DNA of 11,016 bases from Saccoglossus kowalevskii. Lineage: Eukaryota; Hemichordata; Enteropneusta; Harrimaniidae. The stretch spans positions 1,996,736-2,007,751 of the forward strand of contig NW_003119425.1 in NCBI RefSeq assembly GCF_000003605.2. The letters run 5' to 3'. The position numbers were made by a program, and so were the translations under genes. Of the stretch, positions 1 through 9,800 are shown piece after piece. Numbering within the stretch: position 1 is the stretch's first letter; the number at the start of each line of letters is the position of its first letter. Under the pieces are notes generated by a model, which had not been told where the DNA came from, did not search any database, and was given only the letters and a program-made list of their open reading frames with translations.

Positions 1-673
1 TAGCATTTGATTCGTGTCATCTTGTATGCTAGCATATGATTCATGTCATCGTGCATGATAGCATCTGACATATGTCATGTTATATAGTAGCATCTGACAT
101 ATGTCATCTTGTATGCTAGCATTTGACATGTTATCTTGTATACTAGCATCTGACATACGTCATCTTATATACTAGCATCTGACATATGTCACCTTGTATG
201 CTAGCATTTGACACGTTATCTTGTATGCTAGCATCTGACATGTCATCTTGTATGCTAGCATTTGACACATGTTATCTTGTATGATAGCATCTGACATATG
301 TCACCTTGTATGCTAGCATTTGATTCATGTTATCTTTGTATGCTAGCATCTGACATATGTTATCTTGTATGCTAGCATCTGACATATGTCATCTTGTATG
401 CTAGCATTTGATTCATATCATCTTGTATGCTAGCATTTGATTCATGTCATCTTGCATGCTAGCATCTGACATATGTCATCTTATATACTAGCATCTGACA
501 CATGTCATCTTGTATGCTAGCATCTGACATATGACATCTTACGATATATGCTAGCATCTGACATATATGTCATCCTGTATGCTAACATATGACATATATG
601 TCACCCTGTATGCTAGCATCTGACATGTATATCATCCTGTATGCTAGCATGACATATGTTCCATCTTTTATGA
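1..673. repeat. Minisatellite array, 29-bp unit, about 23 copies
   Basis: The unit runs tagcatctgacatatgtc then atcttgtatgc. Copies vary from 27 to 34 bp and most differ by a few bases. Each unit contains the palindromes GACATATGTC and GCTAGC at or near its joint. Two main variants (ctgacatatgtc and ttgattcatgtc or ttgacacgttat) are interspersed, which suggests partial higher-order structure. The right end decays at 650-673, only about 48 bases inside the donor of aldolase exon 3. The left end is cut by the window edge. Confidence 0.95.
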
Positions 674-720
674 TAAAAGCTGCTGACATACGTAAAATTA
701 AACAAAGTTGGTCAACTTAC

Positions 721-809
721 AAATGCTGCTCCACCTTGTTCATGAATGAATATATGCGACTGGTCTCCTAGCAACATTTCTTCTCCTCTGTGATTACAAT
801 GACACATAA
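721..809 (-). CDS. Threonine aldolase coding exon 3
   Basis: This 89-base exon has its acceptor (tcttctttcag) ending at 810 and a consensus donor gtaagt at 720. It completes a Val codon and encodes [19 protein letters not shown] and then [10 protein letters not shown]. These are the histidine-bearing strand and the E.GG motif of threonine aldolases. The next exon would start in phase 0 and lies left of the window, beyond the minisatellite. Confidence 0.93.
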
Positions 810-2783
810 CTGAAAGAAGAAACAATGAAAATATTACCAAAATGATGCAGACATTGATATCCCATGAATGTCATATGTAAAGACATATCTGTCAACTCAA
901 TTCAATTTAATCAATTAAATCAACCTTATTAAATTATTGTTATTGATAGCAATTAAGATTTCATAATAATTGTGTATGCAAATGAGCAAGAAATTTATAA
1001 GAAATATTTCTGGTTTCTAATTTTCTAGCTCATTTGGACACATACCGGTAATTCTTAAAAAATGGACTTTTGTTGAAATCCAGACTGGCAATATAGTTAT
1101 GAATAAGTTAGGGTTATGACCTAAATTCTGTTAATCCAACAAGATGACAGACTTAAAATATTTCTTCATGAAAACTGAATACGACTTTTACTATAAATCA
1201 CCTCCTTTAGTGACAAAACGCTTCTACAAAACATGTCAATATCACATCATCATCATGCATTATATTCTGGCTTTATATTTACGGTGCTAACACAGCATTT
1301 CATCGTCCGTTCACAGGGTATTGTATCTATTCATCTCTCTCTTCATGGACATGTGAGGGCAGTATTAAAGCTGGAACATTCTACCCTGAAAATTCAACAT
1401 GCTGTGTATTCATTTTCCAGAACAAGCTACTCATTTTTTTCCCATTTTCAAATCATATTTTCATAAATCATATTTGCTCTTTTAATAGCGGATTTGCTTA
1501 CATAAAACAAGTTGTTTCTATGGTCAAAATAAGTAATATTTTTGGTAAATATTTATAAATGTAGATTCCAATTCCAGCTTGATCTCACTGTCTATTTCAA
1601 AAATTGTAAAAATTTGTAGCAGTGGACTTTTCACAGAGGTCTGTAGGACAGCAATCAAGTCACATCAATGTTTGTCACTGCACACATTTCACTGGGTACT
1701 TTAGAATAAGAGTCGCAGCAACTTTCGAAATCATGAACCTTTAAATTATCAAATCACGATAATTCCTAGTTATAAAAAATTAAAGGTTTGTGATAAATAT
1801 TAGTAATTCAAGTATAAGATTGTACACTGGAACATAAAGGTCAGTAAAAGGTCACAAATGAAGCCTGTCACTGTGACCTTGACAAAAATATATACTGACA
1901 CTCAATGACACTTCAAACTTAAAATGTAATCTACGCCAATAATTTGTTTTTCTATGTATATATTTATCATGGTTTTTAAATTTCATTGTTTAATATACTT
2001 GTGTTTAATTGCAGTGGAATTTACTTGTATATAAAATTAAGCAAATTTAAATGGTTATGCTATTAAAATATTTTAGAAAACATGTGTCTGTCTGATTTAT
2101 AGTTTTCATAGATAATAATGAAAACAGGTTCTAATTACCTGATAGTAAGTTTCCCATTGTTCCTGAGAGGACGTATAAACCTGCTTCTTTCCCTAACATG
2201 GCTGCCGCTGTTCTTTCTAGTTCTAAAAATAAATAAATTAAAATACAGAAAGATTGTTCCATAAAAACAATCAATAACAACATGAAAAAAATGCAATTCT
2301 TATTTTTTCACTAAACAAAAAATGTATATAACTTAAATACAAACTGCAAACTTAAAATGAATTTACAATCATCTGGAATGACGCCAAATTTCATTTTTGC
2401 TGTACATGCATTTTATATTGGAGATGCACTTCTAATGGAGCACACGCTGCGAAGCAAATATTAAAGCGAGATGGAGCTTCATTCACGAAAAAAATAATAC
2501 AATTTATTATTAATATACCCTTAACTGTAGGATCTTCATCTAATACATCATCTCCTATTTTGGCATTAACCATAGCGTTTCTCATTTCAGAGTCTGGTTC
2601 AGTCAGAGTATCAGTTCTCAGGTCAACCACCACTTTATTCTCATCATCACTAACTTTCTGGTGAGTATAATAATTTGCATATGGTTGCCTGGTTACTGTT
2701 GTCCTGGAAACTGATGACAAGCTAGGTATCCAGTTCCTCAAAGTGATAACTTTATTAAGACTTTTCAAACTTCCTAGCAACAT
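721..2783 (-). CDS. L-threonine aldolase, low-specificity type, 5' part (3 exons, partial)
   Basis: This gene encodes a PLP-dependent aldolase of the beta-eliminating-lyase fold, which splits L-threonine or allo-threonine into glycine and acetaldehyde. Coding exons are 2783-2519, 2222-2139 and 809-721, joined across a phase 1, phase 1 and phase 0 donor. Residues 1-50 are rich in Arg, Lys, Ser and Thr with almost no acidic residues until about 46, which looks like a mitochondrial leader. The family block starts at VVDLRTDTL (52-60), followed by [16 protein letters not shown] (76-91). SGTMGN (108-113) is the PLP-phosphate loop, and GDQSHI (131-136) carries the histidine expected to stack on the cofactor. 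The catalytic lysine lies in later exons, left of the window. The start at 2783 was chosen because a strong splice acceptor lies just upstream (2803-2804), so the longer reading from 2891 would run through intron. Identity is secure; the localisation is inferred. Confidence 0.93.
810..2138 (-). other. Threonine aldolase intron 2
   Basis: This is a 1.33-kb AT-rich intron. I see no coding signal on either strand; the open frames in it are short and unlike proteins. Its only notable content is one TACCGGTA octamer at 1043-1050 and a cluster of AGGTCA half-sites at 1838-1882. Confidence 0.85.
1838..1882. promoter_or_regulatory. Cluster of nuclear-receptor half-sites (DR5 plus TGACCTTGA)
   Basis: Two perfect AGGTCA hexamers at 1838-1843 and 1849-1854 are separated by five bases, the DR5 spacing used by RAR/RXR. 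TGACCTTGA at 1874-1882 is the reverse complement of TCAAGGTCA, the monomeric ERR/SF-1 type site. They lie in aldolase intron 2. The motif match is direct, but function is unproven and chance or an old repeat is possible. Confidence 0.25.
2139..2222 (-). CDS. Threonine aldolase coding exon 2
   Basis: This 84-base exon has its acceptor AG at 2224-2223 (tttttag) and its donor gtaatt at 2138. It encodes residues 90-116: [14 protein letters not shown], a short strand, then SGTMGNLLS. That is the PLP-phosphate loop and matches the family order exactly. It is too short to stand out as an ORF and was found from the reading phase left by exon 1. Confidence 0.93.
2223..2518 (-). other. Threonine aldolase intron 1
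   Basis: This is a 296-base AT-rich intron with clear boundaries: donor gtatat at 2518 and acceptor tttttag ending at 2223. The reading frame that continues from exon 1 to 2391 is read-through into this intron. I see nothing else in it. Confidence 0.9.
2519..2783 (-). CDS. Threonine aldolase coding exon 1
   Basis: This exon holds 88 codons plus one base. It encodes the leader and the DLRTDT and GDDV..EDPTVK motifs. The donor is AAGG/gtatat with GT at 2518-2517, and the split codon G/AA restores Glu of the conserved DPTVKELE. The exon probably begins upstream at 2802, after a pyrimidine-rich acceptor, leaving about 19 bases of 5' UTR before the ATG. Confidence 0.93.
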
Positions 2784-3413
2784 TGTGAAAAAGGTGTTAC
2801 CTCTGAAGAAGAAAAAAAAAGATAATAATTTATCTGTGTATGGGTACAGTACGTATGATATAAAAAGAACTGCAGACATGTACCGATACATTTACAAAGA
2901 ATATAAAAACAAAGTCTACACCAAACCAACAATAAATAAGGAGCAATCAATTCAATTCCCTCTCCAGCTTTATACTTTGTATAATAGTGATTATAATCCT
3001 GTTAATTTATAAGTGTGTTTGATATTGCTTTTCTGGTTTTCATTTAGAATTATCAGTTCTGGTTTTATTTTCCCACCATGAAATGAATACTTGATAACGG
3101 TACAGGAATTCTCAAGGTGCCGAGGTATCGGAATGGATACGAAACCACCGTGACGTGGAGCGGATGATGGTCGGTAATTACTAGTAATGTCATTCGTGAT
3201 GCCTGTTACTGTGCTATCTGTAGAAATCAAAACAAATAATGAATCCGGATTTATGATACACAGATGATCTCATCCGGCTGTTGTCAATCCGCCCACGAGT
3301 TTCCAGCTGTTTTAACTAGTATACATGTACCACGGTGAGTTCGGTACAGTGGCGTGGCTTCAGTGTCAATAGTAACTGGTAGCACCCCGGAGTGTCACAG
3401 ATTTTAATAGTAG

Positions 3414-3419
3414 CACGTG
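3414..3419. promoter_or_regulatory. E-box CACGTG
   Basis: This is a perfect bHLH-type E-box, GCACGTGG in context, within the divergent promoter region and close to the candidate aldolase 5' exon donor. Confidence 0.3.
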
Positions 3420-3612
3420 GATATTACCATACCTGTTCTAATGCGTACGATTATAAGTAAAACATTCACATGAATGCCGGACCTAAACTAGCAAGGTTAG
3501 GACGTACCGGTATATGCAAAAATAATGTAAAAAAAGGCCTGACAATATTTTACCCAAAGTGGTAAACGCCCCCGTGCGGTGTTAATTTTCGTCGTAGCGG
3601 GCGTAGGCCATT

Positions 3613-3642
3613 ATGAAAAAAATGGCCGCCGCCGATCGGTGA
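3613..3642 (+). other. Short upstream ORF (9 codons) in the CLEC16A leader
   Basis: ATG at 3613 and a second in-frame ATG at 3622 open a nine-codon frame, MKKMAAADR, ending at TGA 3640-3642. It lies 92 bases before the CLEC16A start and in a different frame. If the transcript begins upstream of 3613, this could damp translation of the main frame. The transcription start is not visible. Confidence 0.3.
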
Positions 3643-3725
3643 AAGTGTCATTTCTGTCTGTAAAAACACAGTTTAGCTGCCGAAGTGAAACACTCTGGGA
3701 TTATTTAAGGAGTGATAATTGTTTC

Positions 3726-3733
3726 TCACGTGA
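3726..3733. promoter_or_regulatory. Palindromic E-box TCACGTGA beside the CLEC16A start
   Basis: This eight-base palindrome matches the core of the CLEAR element (GTCACGTGAC) bound by TFEB/TFE3/MITF, with only the outer base on each side different. It ends one base before the CLEAR-like site's gene, the CLEAR-type lysosomal gene CLEC16A, opens with its ATG. Function is inferred. Confidence 0.35.
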
Positions 3734-3734
3734 T

Positions 3735-3811
3735 ATGTTCTCTAAAGGGAAGAACTGGATTCAGCAGGCTGTATGGAAGCCGAAAAATCTTCATTCTCTG
3801 GAGCACTTGAA
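3735..3811 (+). CDS. CLEC16A: CLEC16A coding exon 1
   Basis: This exon encodes residues 1-25 plus two bases. The start context (gtgatATGt) is weak. The donor is TTGAA/gtgagt with GT at 3812-3813, and the split codon completes Lys26. The N-terminus is basic and aromatic (MFSKGKNWIQQAVWKPKNLH) and diverges from vertebrates before NLHSLEHLK, which is conserved. Confidence 0.94.
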
Positions 3812-6800
3812 GTGAGTAATTTTATGATCAGTGACGACGTAGTGTTTCGCCGTGTTGTCATTTTCACAGCAATCATTTTCAGTAAAAAAAGGTTTTTCTG
3901 TTCATTTGGTCACTGTTATTGTTGTTTTAATACAATCTTCTGTAATAAAATGACTTAAAATATATTGATGTGTATTTTAGTTAGACAGAACTGGGACCCG
4001 TACATTAATTTCCTTTTGTGACAACAGAAGGCAGCCCAAGGCCTTGTGGTCATTATGGTTGTTTTTAATCTTGGAAAAATCACCTGGAGAGCTGTGGAAC
4101 TATGTGTACAACAAATTGAAATCATGGAAGACCCATCTCACACTTATAATCCGCTATTCAATATAAATCTTGACCCACCCACCCCTGGATACATGGGGAC
4201 AATGAAAATCACTGAAGTTGACAATTCAATGACAGTTTTCCCCAATAAAATAAACATTTTCGCAATGCGAATCCTCATATGTAGGGAGATACACTAATGA
4301 CATTAGTAATGTCACAGTCTGCTTACTGCTCAACCCATGATGCTGGTGTGCTTGTTGTCACTATGTTATGGTATTGTTATGGATACGATAAGGTTCTAAT
4401 TTGTACAAACCTATCGATATTACTGTAAAATACTTTATTTTTGCTTGGAATTAATTTCCGTTATTTTTGCTGAAGAAATGATTTAGTGAAAATAAAATCC
4501 TACAAAACACCCATAAAGTCTTTTCAGCGAAAATTTATTCCAGCTAAAATAAAGTATTTTACAGTATACATGTATATCTACCACTGAAAATAATAGATTT
4601 TATCTTTCTTTAAATCACAGTCCCTCTATCAATAGAGGGACTATGTGTAAATAAAGACTACCTCATGAGTGACCTTACAATATCAGATTCATTAAACAAG
4701 TGTAGTAATTTTCATTTTTTTTTTTGTTGCTTGCCAAAGGCTTGCTATACTTGTTTAATAAATCTGTTGTTGTTGGATCATAAATTTGATATCCTGTTTA
4801 TCATGTATTTATGATATCATGTATTAATTTTAAAGGTTAAAAACTACCACAGAGGTCATAGTTTGTAAGCATGTAGTCAAGACATTCTAGTTCATTCGCA
4901 TAACAGATCACTGTGCACAAATGCCGATTATTTTTACTTAATTATCATCACCATTAAGAAATATTGTTGTTTAAGAGACATATTTACGGTTGGATGATGC
5001 ATTGGTAACATAATTACTAATTTTTTAATCAATCCAAATTGTCGCCTTTCAATATCTGTGACTAATCAACTAAATATAGATGAAACAAATTTAATATCTT
5101 AAGATATTAAAGGGCGGCAGTCGTCGCACCGCGTCCTGTTCGATATGGGACTCATAGCAACGTATACAACGCGTGTAAAATACATTATTTAGGCCGCACT
5201 GATTTAATTTTATGGATGACATCCTCTGGAGACCCCAAAACTAATGCGAGAGGGTGGAAAAAAAAAAATCTTGCCAAAAAAAAAAAATGCTGCTAAAACC
5301 ACAGGACTACGGAGCTGGTATTACGAATTGAACCACAGAACACAGTGTATAAAAAAACAAAAAAAAACAAGTCTTTATTTGCAGGAGACACATATTGATG
5401 TACACATCTCGTACTGTATTACTGTAACAGGTATAACCATTTCAGACAAGCTCTAGTACATGTAGTCATGATGAAGTACCTTCAGTCAGAAACACTGCAT
5501 TCAAGGTACAGCATGAACACCATTTTCAGTACAAGTCAAGACAGAATGTACATATCACTACTTTATGACAATAACTATTAACAAAACATTGCAATGATAC
5601 AGAAATGTCCTTGCTTGCTCCTCTCTACACACCTGGGGTTAGCTTTAACTGTGTTGTCAGGTGAAATGAAGCCTACATGTTAACCCTGCAAGTATGTCTA
5701 GTGTCTCGTGTCTAGGGATCTCAACCTCAAGCATAAAAAAAAAATGATCTCTTGCACTCCTGTACATCGATCTCTTCAACAATAGGACTAAGGTCTTTTC
5801 TTCCTTCTCAGCTATCACATCCCTCGGCCACCATACACCTCCACTCCTATCCAATTTCTGTCATCGTTGCATCGCGGGACAGCCACCTCTGGACAATATG
5901 TCCTTATAGCTGTGTAAACATCTCCCTGGCCGACGTCAATTGCGTACCAGTCTACAACAATCCCTCCGTTTTCCCTCTGAACTTTTATGCTCACGTATTT
6001 TGGTGGCTTAGTCGCCATGTTGGAATTCCCAGCAACACTATACGCATGTACAGAAGATCATTTACGACATAACTGACACGTTTTGAGGTAGTCCAAAACG
6101 AGTTTTACGACAAGCCGGCGTTTTGCAACAATATGAGTTGGCAAGTTCCAGACCGAAAACCGATCTGTGGAGACTCGTCGGAGATTTTTTTTTTTTTTTT
6201 TTTGAGAACAGGCGAAAACTAATGCGCGCGTGGATGTCATCCATAAAATTAAGTCGGTGTGGCCTTACATGAAATTCAAACACGAGCTGCGCGAAGACCA
6301 CTGCGTTTTAACTTATTTTGTCATGATGTCAAAAGTTCAATAGCTTGCATGGACTATTAATACATTTTTCTGGATTTTTATTACCGGTACATACAGTAAA
6401 ACATTTTGAAATAAGCTATTTTAACAAATAAAATTCAATGCAAGAATTACCAGAATCTTTATTTAGCTAAAGTGCCAACAGTTTCATTGTGGATATATAT
6501 TTTATTTTAAATAAGCAACATCTTTCACTAGCAAAATTACAGACTAGCTGAATTAAATAGATAAAATAACATGCTAAGATAAAGACATGTTTTACAGTAC
6601 TATGGAGATATAGAAAATTATAACAACTCTGTTTTATCACACTGAACTGCCATGATATATGGGATAGAATGCCAAATTGGATTTGTTTCAAGCATACAGT
6701 TGTACTTGTTTCAATGTTTAAAATTTCTCGTATTTATTTACTTCATTCCTTTGTTTATGTGACATAAATCTAATAAAATTGTCTTAATACTTTAAAATCT

Positions 6801-9800
6801 GTATGAAAAGCTGTGACTTCTATTAAAAGGGAAAATTACAACAGAATGATGGTGGCTTGTATTATATCATCTACACATTGATTGTTCAAAAAAGAATTAT
6901 TACAGCATCTACAGATACAAATTTCATGGTACTAAAATTGTTGTTTTCCATTTAGTATGACTAATTAGAATTAATTTATTATCAAAAAAAAATATTACCG
7001 GTACATTATAATGGTTGTTTGTAAGTCTGTCCTTCTGTACATTTCTCATTTTATGACATACCCGGATCATTTTTGCTGAAACAAAATTGCTATGTTGACA
7101 AGAAATAATACAACACTTACATTGTACCTCGACTGGCAGACAATTTTTGTTTCTTAAACACAAAAAAACAATATTTGAATCAGCAACCAGGGATTTTTTA
7201 AAACAAGGGAACAGCGCCCTCATGCCATGGACATGCGCCCCCGTACCCTGAGGAGCAGATCCTCTGGCAACCATAAAATTCTGATTGACCAGGAATCACA
7301 TGTGGCCACAGTCTTCAACTGTGAACTGTCTGATAGTAATTTTGGCCCAAGGAGGCCATAGAATGCTACATTTTAACTTAGAATTATCAAAAACTCCCTA
7401 CCCTGGTAGGGAGAACCCTATCTCCCCCACTTGGTAGCGCAGCTGAATTGCAGTGCTCCCTCTTGCAGTTTTTTTCTAGAAAAAACCCTGAGCAACTGTT
7501 TCTCCGGCATGCTAAGGCTAATTCATTCACACTTTGTATTGATAACATGTATGGGGGGTTACTGGTGCACATCATTTTGTGATTTTTTTCAAAATGATCA
7601 ACTGGTAACTATTTTGTGTTTCACCTATTTCTGAGATGCATTTCTGTTTAAGCCTAAAGAGAAGAGCAAAACATGGTTTGCATGTTCTCTTTAATTATTT
7701 TGAAAGTTTCAGTAAAACCCAAATGACTGGCAGCCATTTCCACTCAGATAACTCCAAATCTCAAAATGTTAACATTTCATCAATAATATGTCAGGCCATG
7801 CCTGTATTTAAACTTGGTATGAACATCACACATTCGTTTGTTTTGTAATTTGTTTCAAAATGGCCAACCAACAGCCATGTAAAAAAAATTGTTGGTTTTA
7901 TTCATGCATCTTTATTTATTTCTCTAACATGTCTTGACGAGATATAATTTTGTGTCTTCAAAAGTCAATTGCAAATACTAACATGACAATGACTTTTTTT
8001 TTCCTCCAGATTTTTACATCATGTTCTAATGAAGCACCAAGTTGTTACAGAACAAAATAAAAGTTTACTGGTTGAAACATTCCGATCTATATCGGAAATA
8101 CTTATCTGGGGCGATCAAAATGACAGTTCTGTCTTTGAGTAAGTAACAATTTTCATCATTAATTCAACACTATGATTGTCATTGTTAATTTTAGGCACCA
8201 TCTACAAAATGTTTTTGTATATTCCGCTCCTCTCCAACAAAATGACAAACCTTTTGATCAAAAACTAAAAAGCATTATATAAAACTGTCTTTTTGGCCGA
8301 AAATGGTGATAAAATTTACCGAAAATTTTACAAAATGTTAAAATATTTGCACTGAATTTTGACGGGAAAAATATCTGGCACTCAAGGGGTTAACATCATT
8401 GGATGTGTTGTCTGAGTTTGATCACATTGCAAATATGGCGTCCGTTGGGCAGATACAATGTACATATATTACTAGACAAGACTTTAAAAGCAAACAGGCA
8501 TCCACAAAATTAATGGGCATTCCAGTTCCTATTGTAAATTATGTCATCTATAGTGAGAATGACAGATGTGACATCGGTAATTATCATATGGATACACTAT
8601 GTTATTAGTATTAGTACAGTATTATTAGTACAGTATTACCGGTATGTCATATTCTGGCGTCAGAACTATAGTAACATGGTTTGAACTACTTTCCACTTGT
8701 ATGTGAGAATCAGTTTCCCAAATTACAGTGATAAAATTGGTGTGAAATGTGATTATTTTGTGTGTGTTTATGATAAAATATTCTGAATGTTTATCGTGCG
8801 AACTGTGAATATTATGACTGTCTCTGCCAGTAAAATGGTCGCCTGAGCCTTGGGAATGTGTTATAAGACAAAATGGCATCTCAGTCGGTAATTACAAAAT
8901 ATGATCAACCAATTCAGACAGAAGACCAACTGCTGTTGTACACTGACACTCAGAGTACCAACTCCGAATGTTTATGTGATGTCACCCAAAATCAGTGACA
9001 TCAGCAAGAATTATCTCCAGTTTAATGCTGTTGTGTTCAATGCTAGCTGTACACATTCTAAATACTACCACATTATGCTGGTATGTCTGATGGACTAACC
9101 ACCACATAAACAAATGGTTCAAGTAGTAATATATACCACAGCCAGTGACAGTTCATTTTTCAGAAATTGATAAGTCAGAGTTCAAGGAATATTTTCATTT
9201 TGTTTCACATTTTACATTGCTAATTTATGAAAATGCCGATGAGTGACAGTGTGATGATGCACTTTGTGAAGCAAATGTCCATTTTGTGATATTTTCCTAA
9301 ATTTACCTTCAATGACTGAGGTCCCTTCGCAACTGAAATTCTTCCACTCATCAATGTCATTCATTATAATTCAATCTCGTCATAAATCATCCTGCAGCAT
9401 TGAGTTCAGTCTAACCAGTTTATCAACCATTGATCAAACAAAAATCGTCTATGACTCCAATAACCTCCACAGGGATTTTTTTAAACAAGGAAACAGGGAC
9501 GCAGCGCCCTCATGCCATGGCCATTTGCCCCTTAACCTGGGGAGCAGCGCAGCTGAATTGCAGTGCTCCCTCTTGCAGTTTTTTTCTAGAAAAAATCCTG
9601 AGCAACTGTTTCTCCGGCATGCTAAGGCTAATTCATTCACACTTGGTATTGATAACATGTATGGTTGCAGTGCACCCTCTTGCAGTATTTTTCTAGAAAA
9701 AACCCTGCTCCAACGCACTATATGCACAAATAGTCCCTTTGAAATTCAGGACGTAATTTTAAAATACCATTGTGATGTCATTGTAGATGTAGATGAGTGA

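Larger units (their letters stand above)
2784..3734. promoter_or_regulatory. Divergent promoter region between aldolase and CLEC16A
   Basis: The two start codons face away from each other across about 950 bases, so both promoters, or one bidirectional promoter, must lie here unless there are remote 5' exons. The part from about 3110 to 3660 is richer in GC and CpG than its surroundings. A pyrimidine-rich acceptor at 2803-2804 (minus) implies an upstream non-coding aldolase exon. One candidate donor for it is CAG/gtatgg at 3432 (minus). I see no clear TATA box. The minus-strand open frame at 2991-3230 has no recognisable protein. Confidence 0.6.

Noticed and set aside
2391-2518. Continuation of the aldolase exon 1 frame to 2391
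   Set aside because: The family motif stops at the donor at 2518 and resumes exactly in phase in exon 2; the read-through part has no homology.
2784-2891. N-terminal extension of the aldolase frame to an ATG at 2891
   Set aside because: The extension includes a run of Phe codons that is really a polypyrimidine tract ending in a splice acceptor (2803-2804), so the sequence upstream is intron.
2991-3230. 79-codon minus-strand frame as an aldolase 5' coding exon
   Set aside because: It has no convincing donor in phase, is not similar to any aldolase, and the leader at 2783 already gives a complete N-terminus.
3579-3734. In-frame open sequence upstream of the CLEC16A ATG
   Set aside because: It contains no ATG, is leader-like, and CLEC16A proteins start at the MF. 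position.
3773-3958. Plus-strand frame starting MEAEKSS
   Set aside because: It is an out-of-frame overlap of CLEC16A exon 1 running into the intron.
4028-4297. Possible extra exon after an acceptor-like acaacag
   Set aside because: CLEC16A exons 1 and 2 join perfectly without it, no donor or family match was found, and in the CLEC16A phase it meets a stop. A chance frame is the simpler reading.
6058-6301. Minus-strand frames with a poly-Lys run
   Set aside because: They translate the A-tailed interspersed repeat.
8080-8097. Seven-bp-arm hairpin ttccgat / atcggaa in CLEC16A exon 2
   Set aside because: It is short and lies in a conserved coding stretch, so chance is enough to explain it.
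9312-9800. 162-codon plus-strand frame
   Set aside because: Most of it lies in repeat copy B and it includes the duplicated module; parts recur as frames in copy A.
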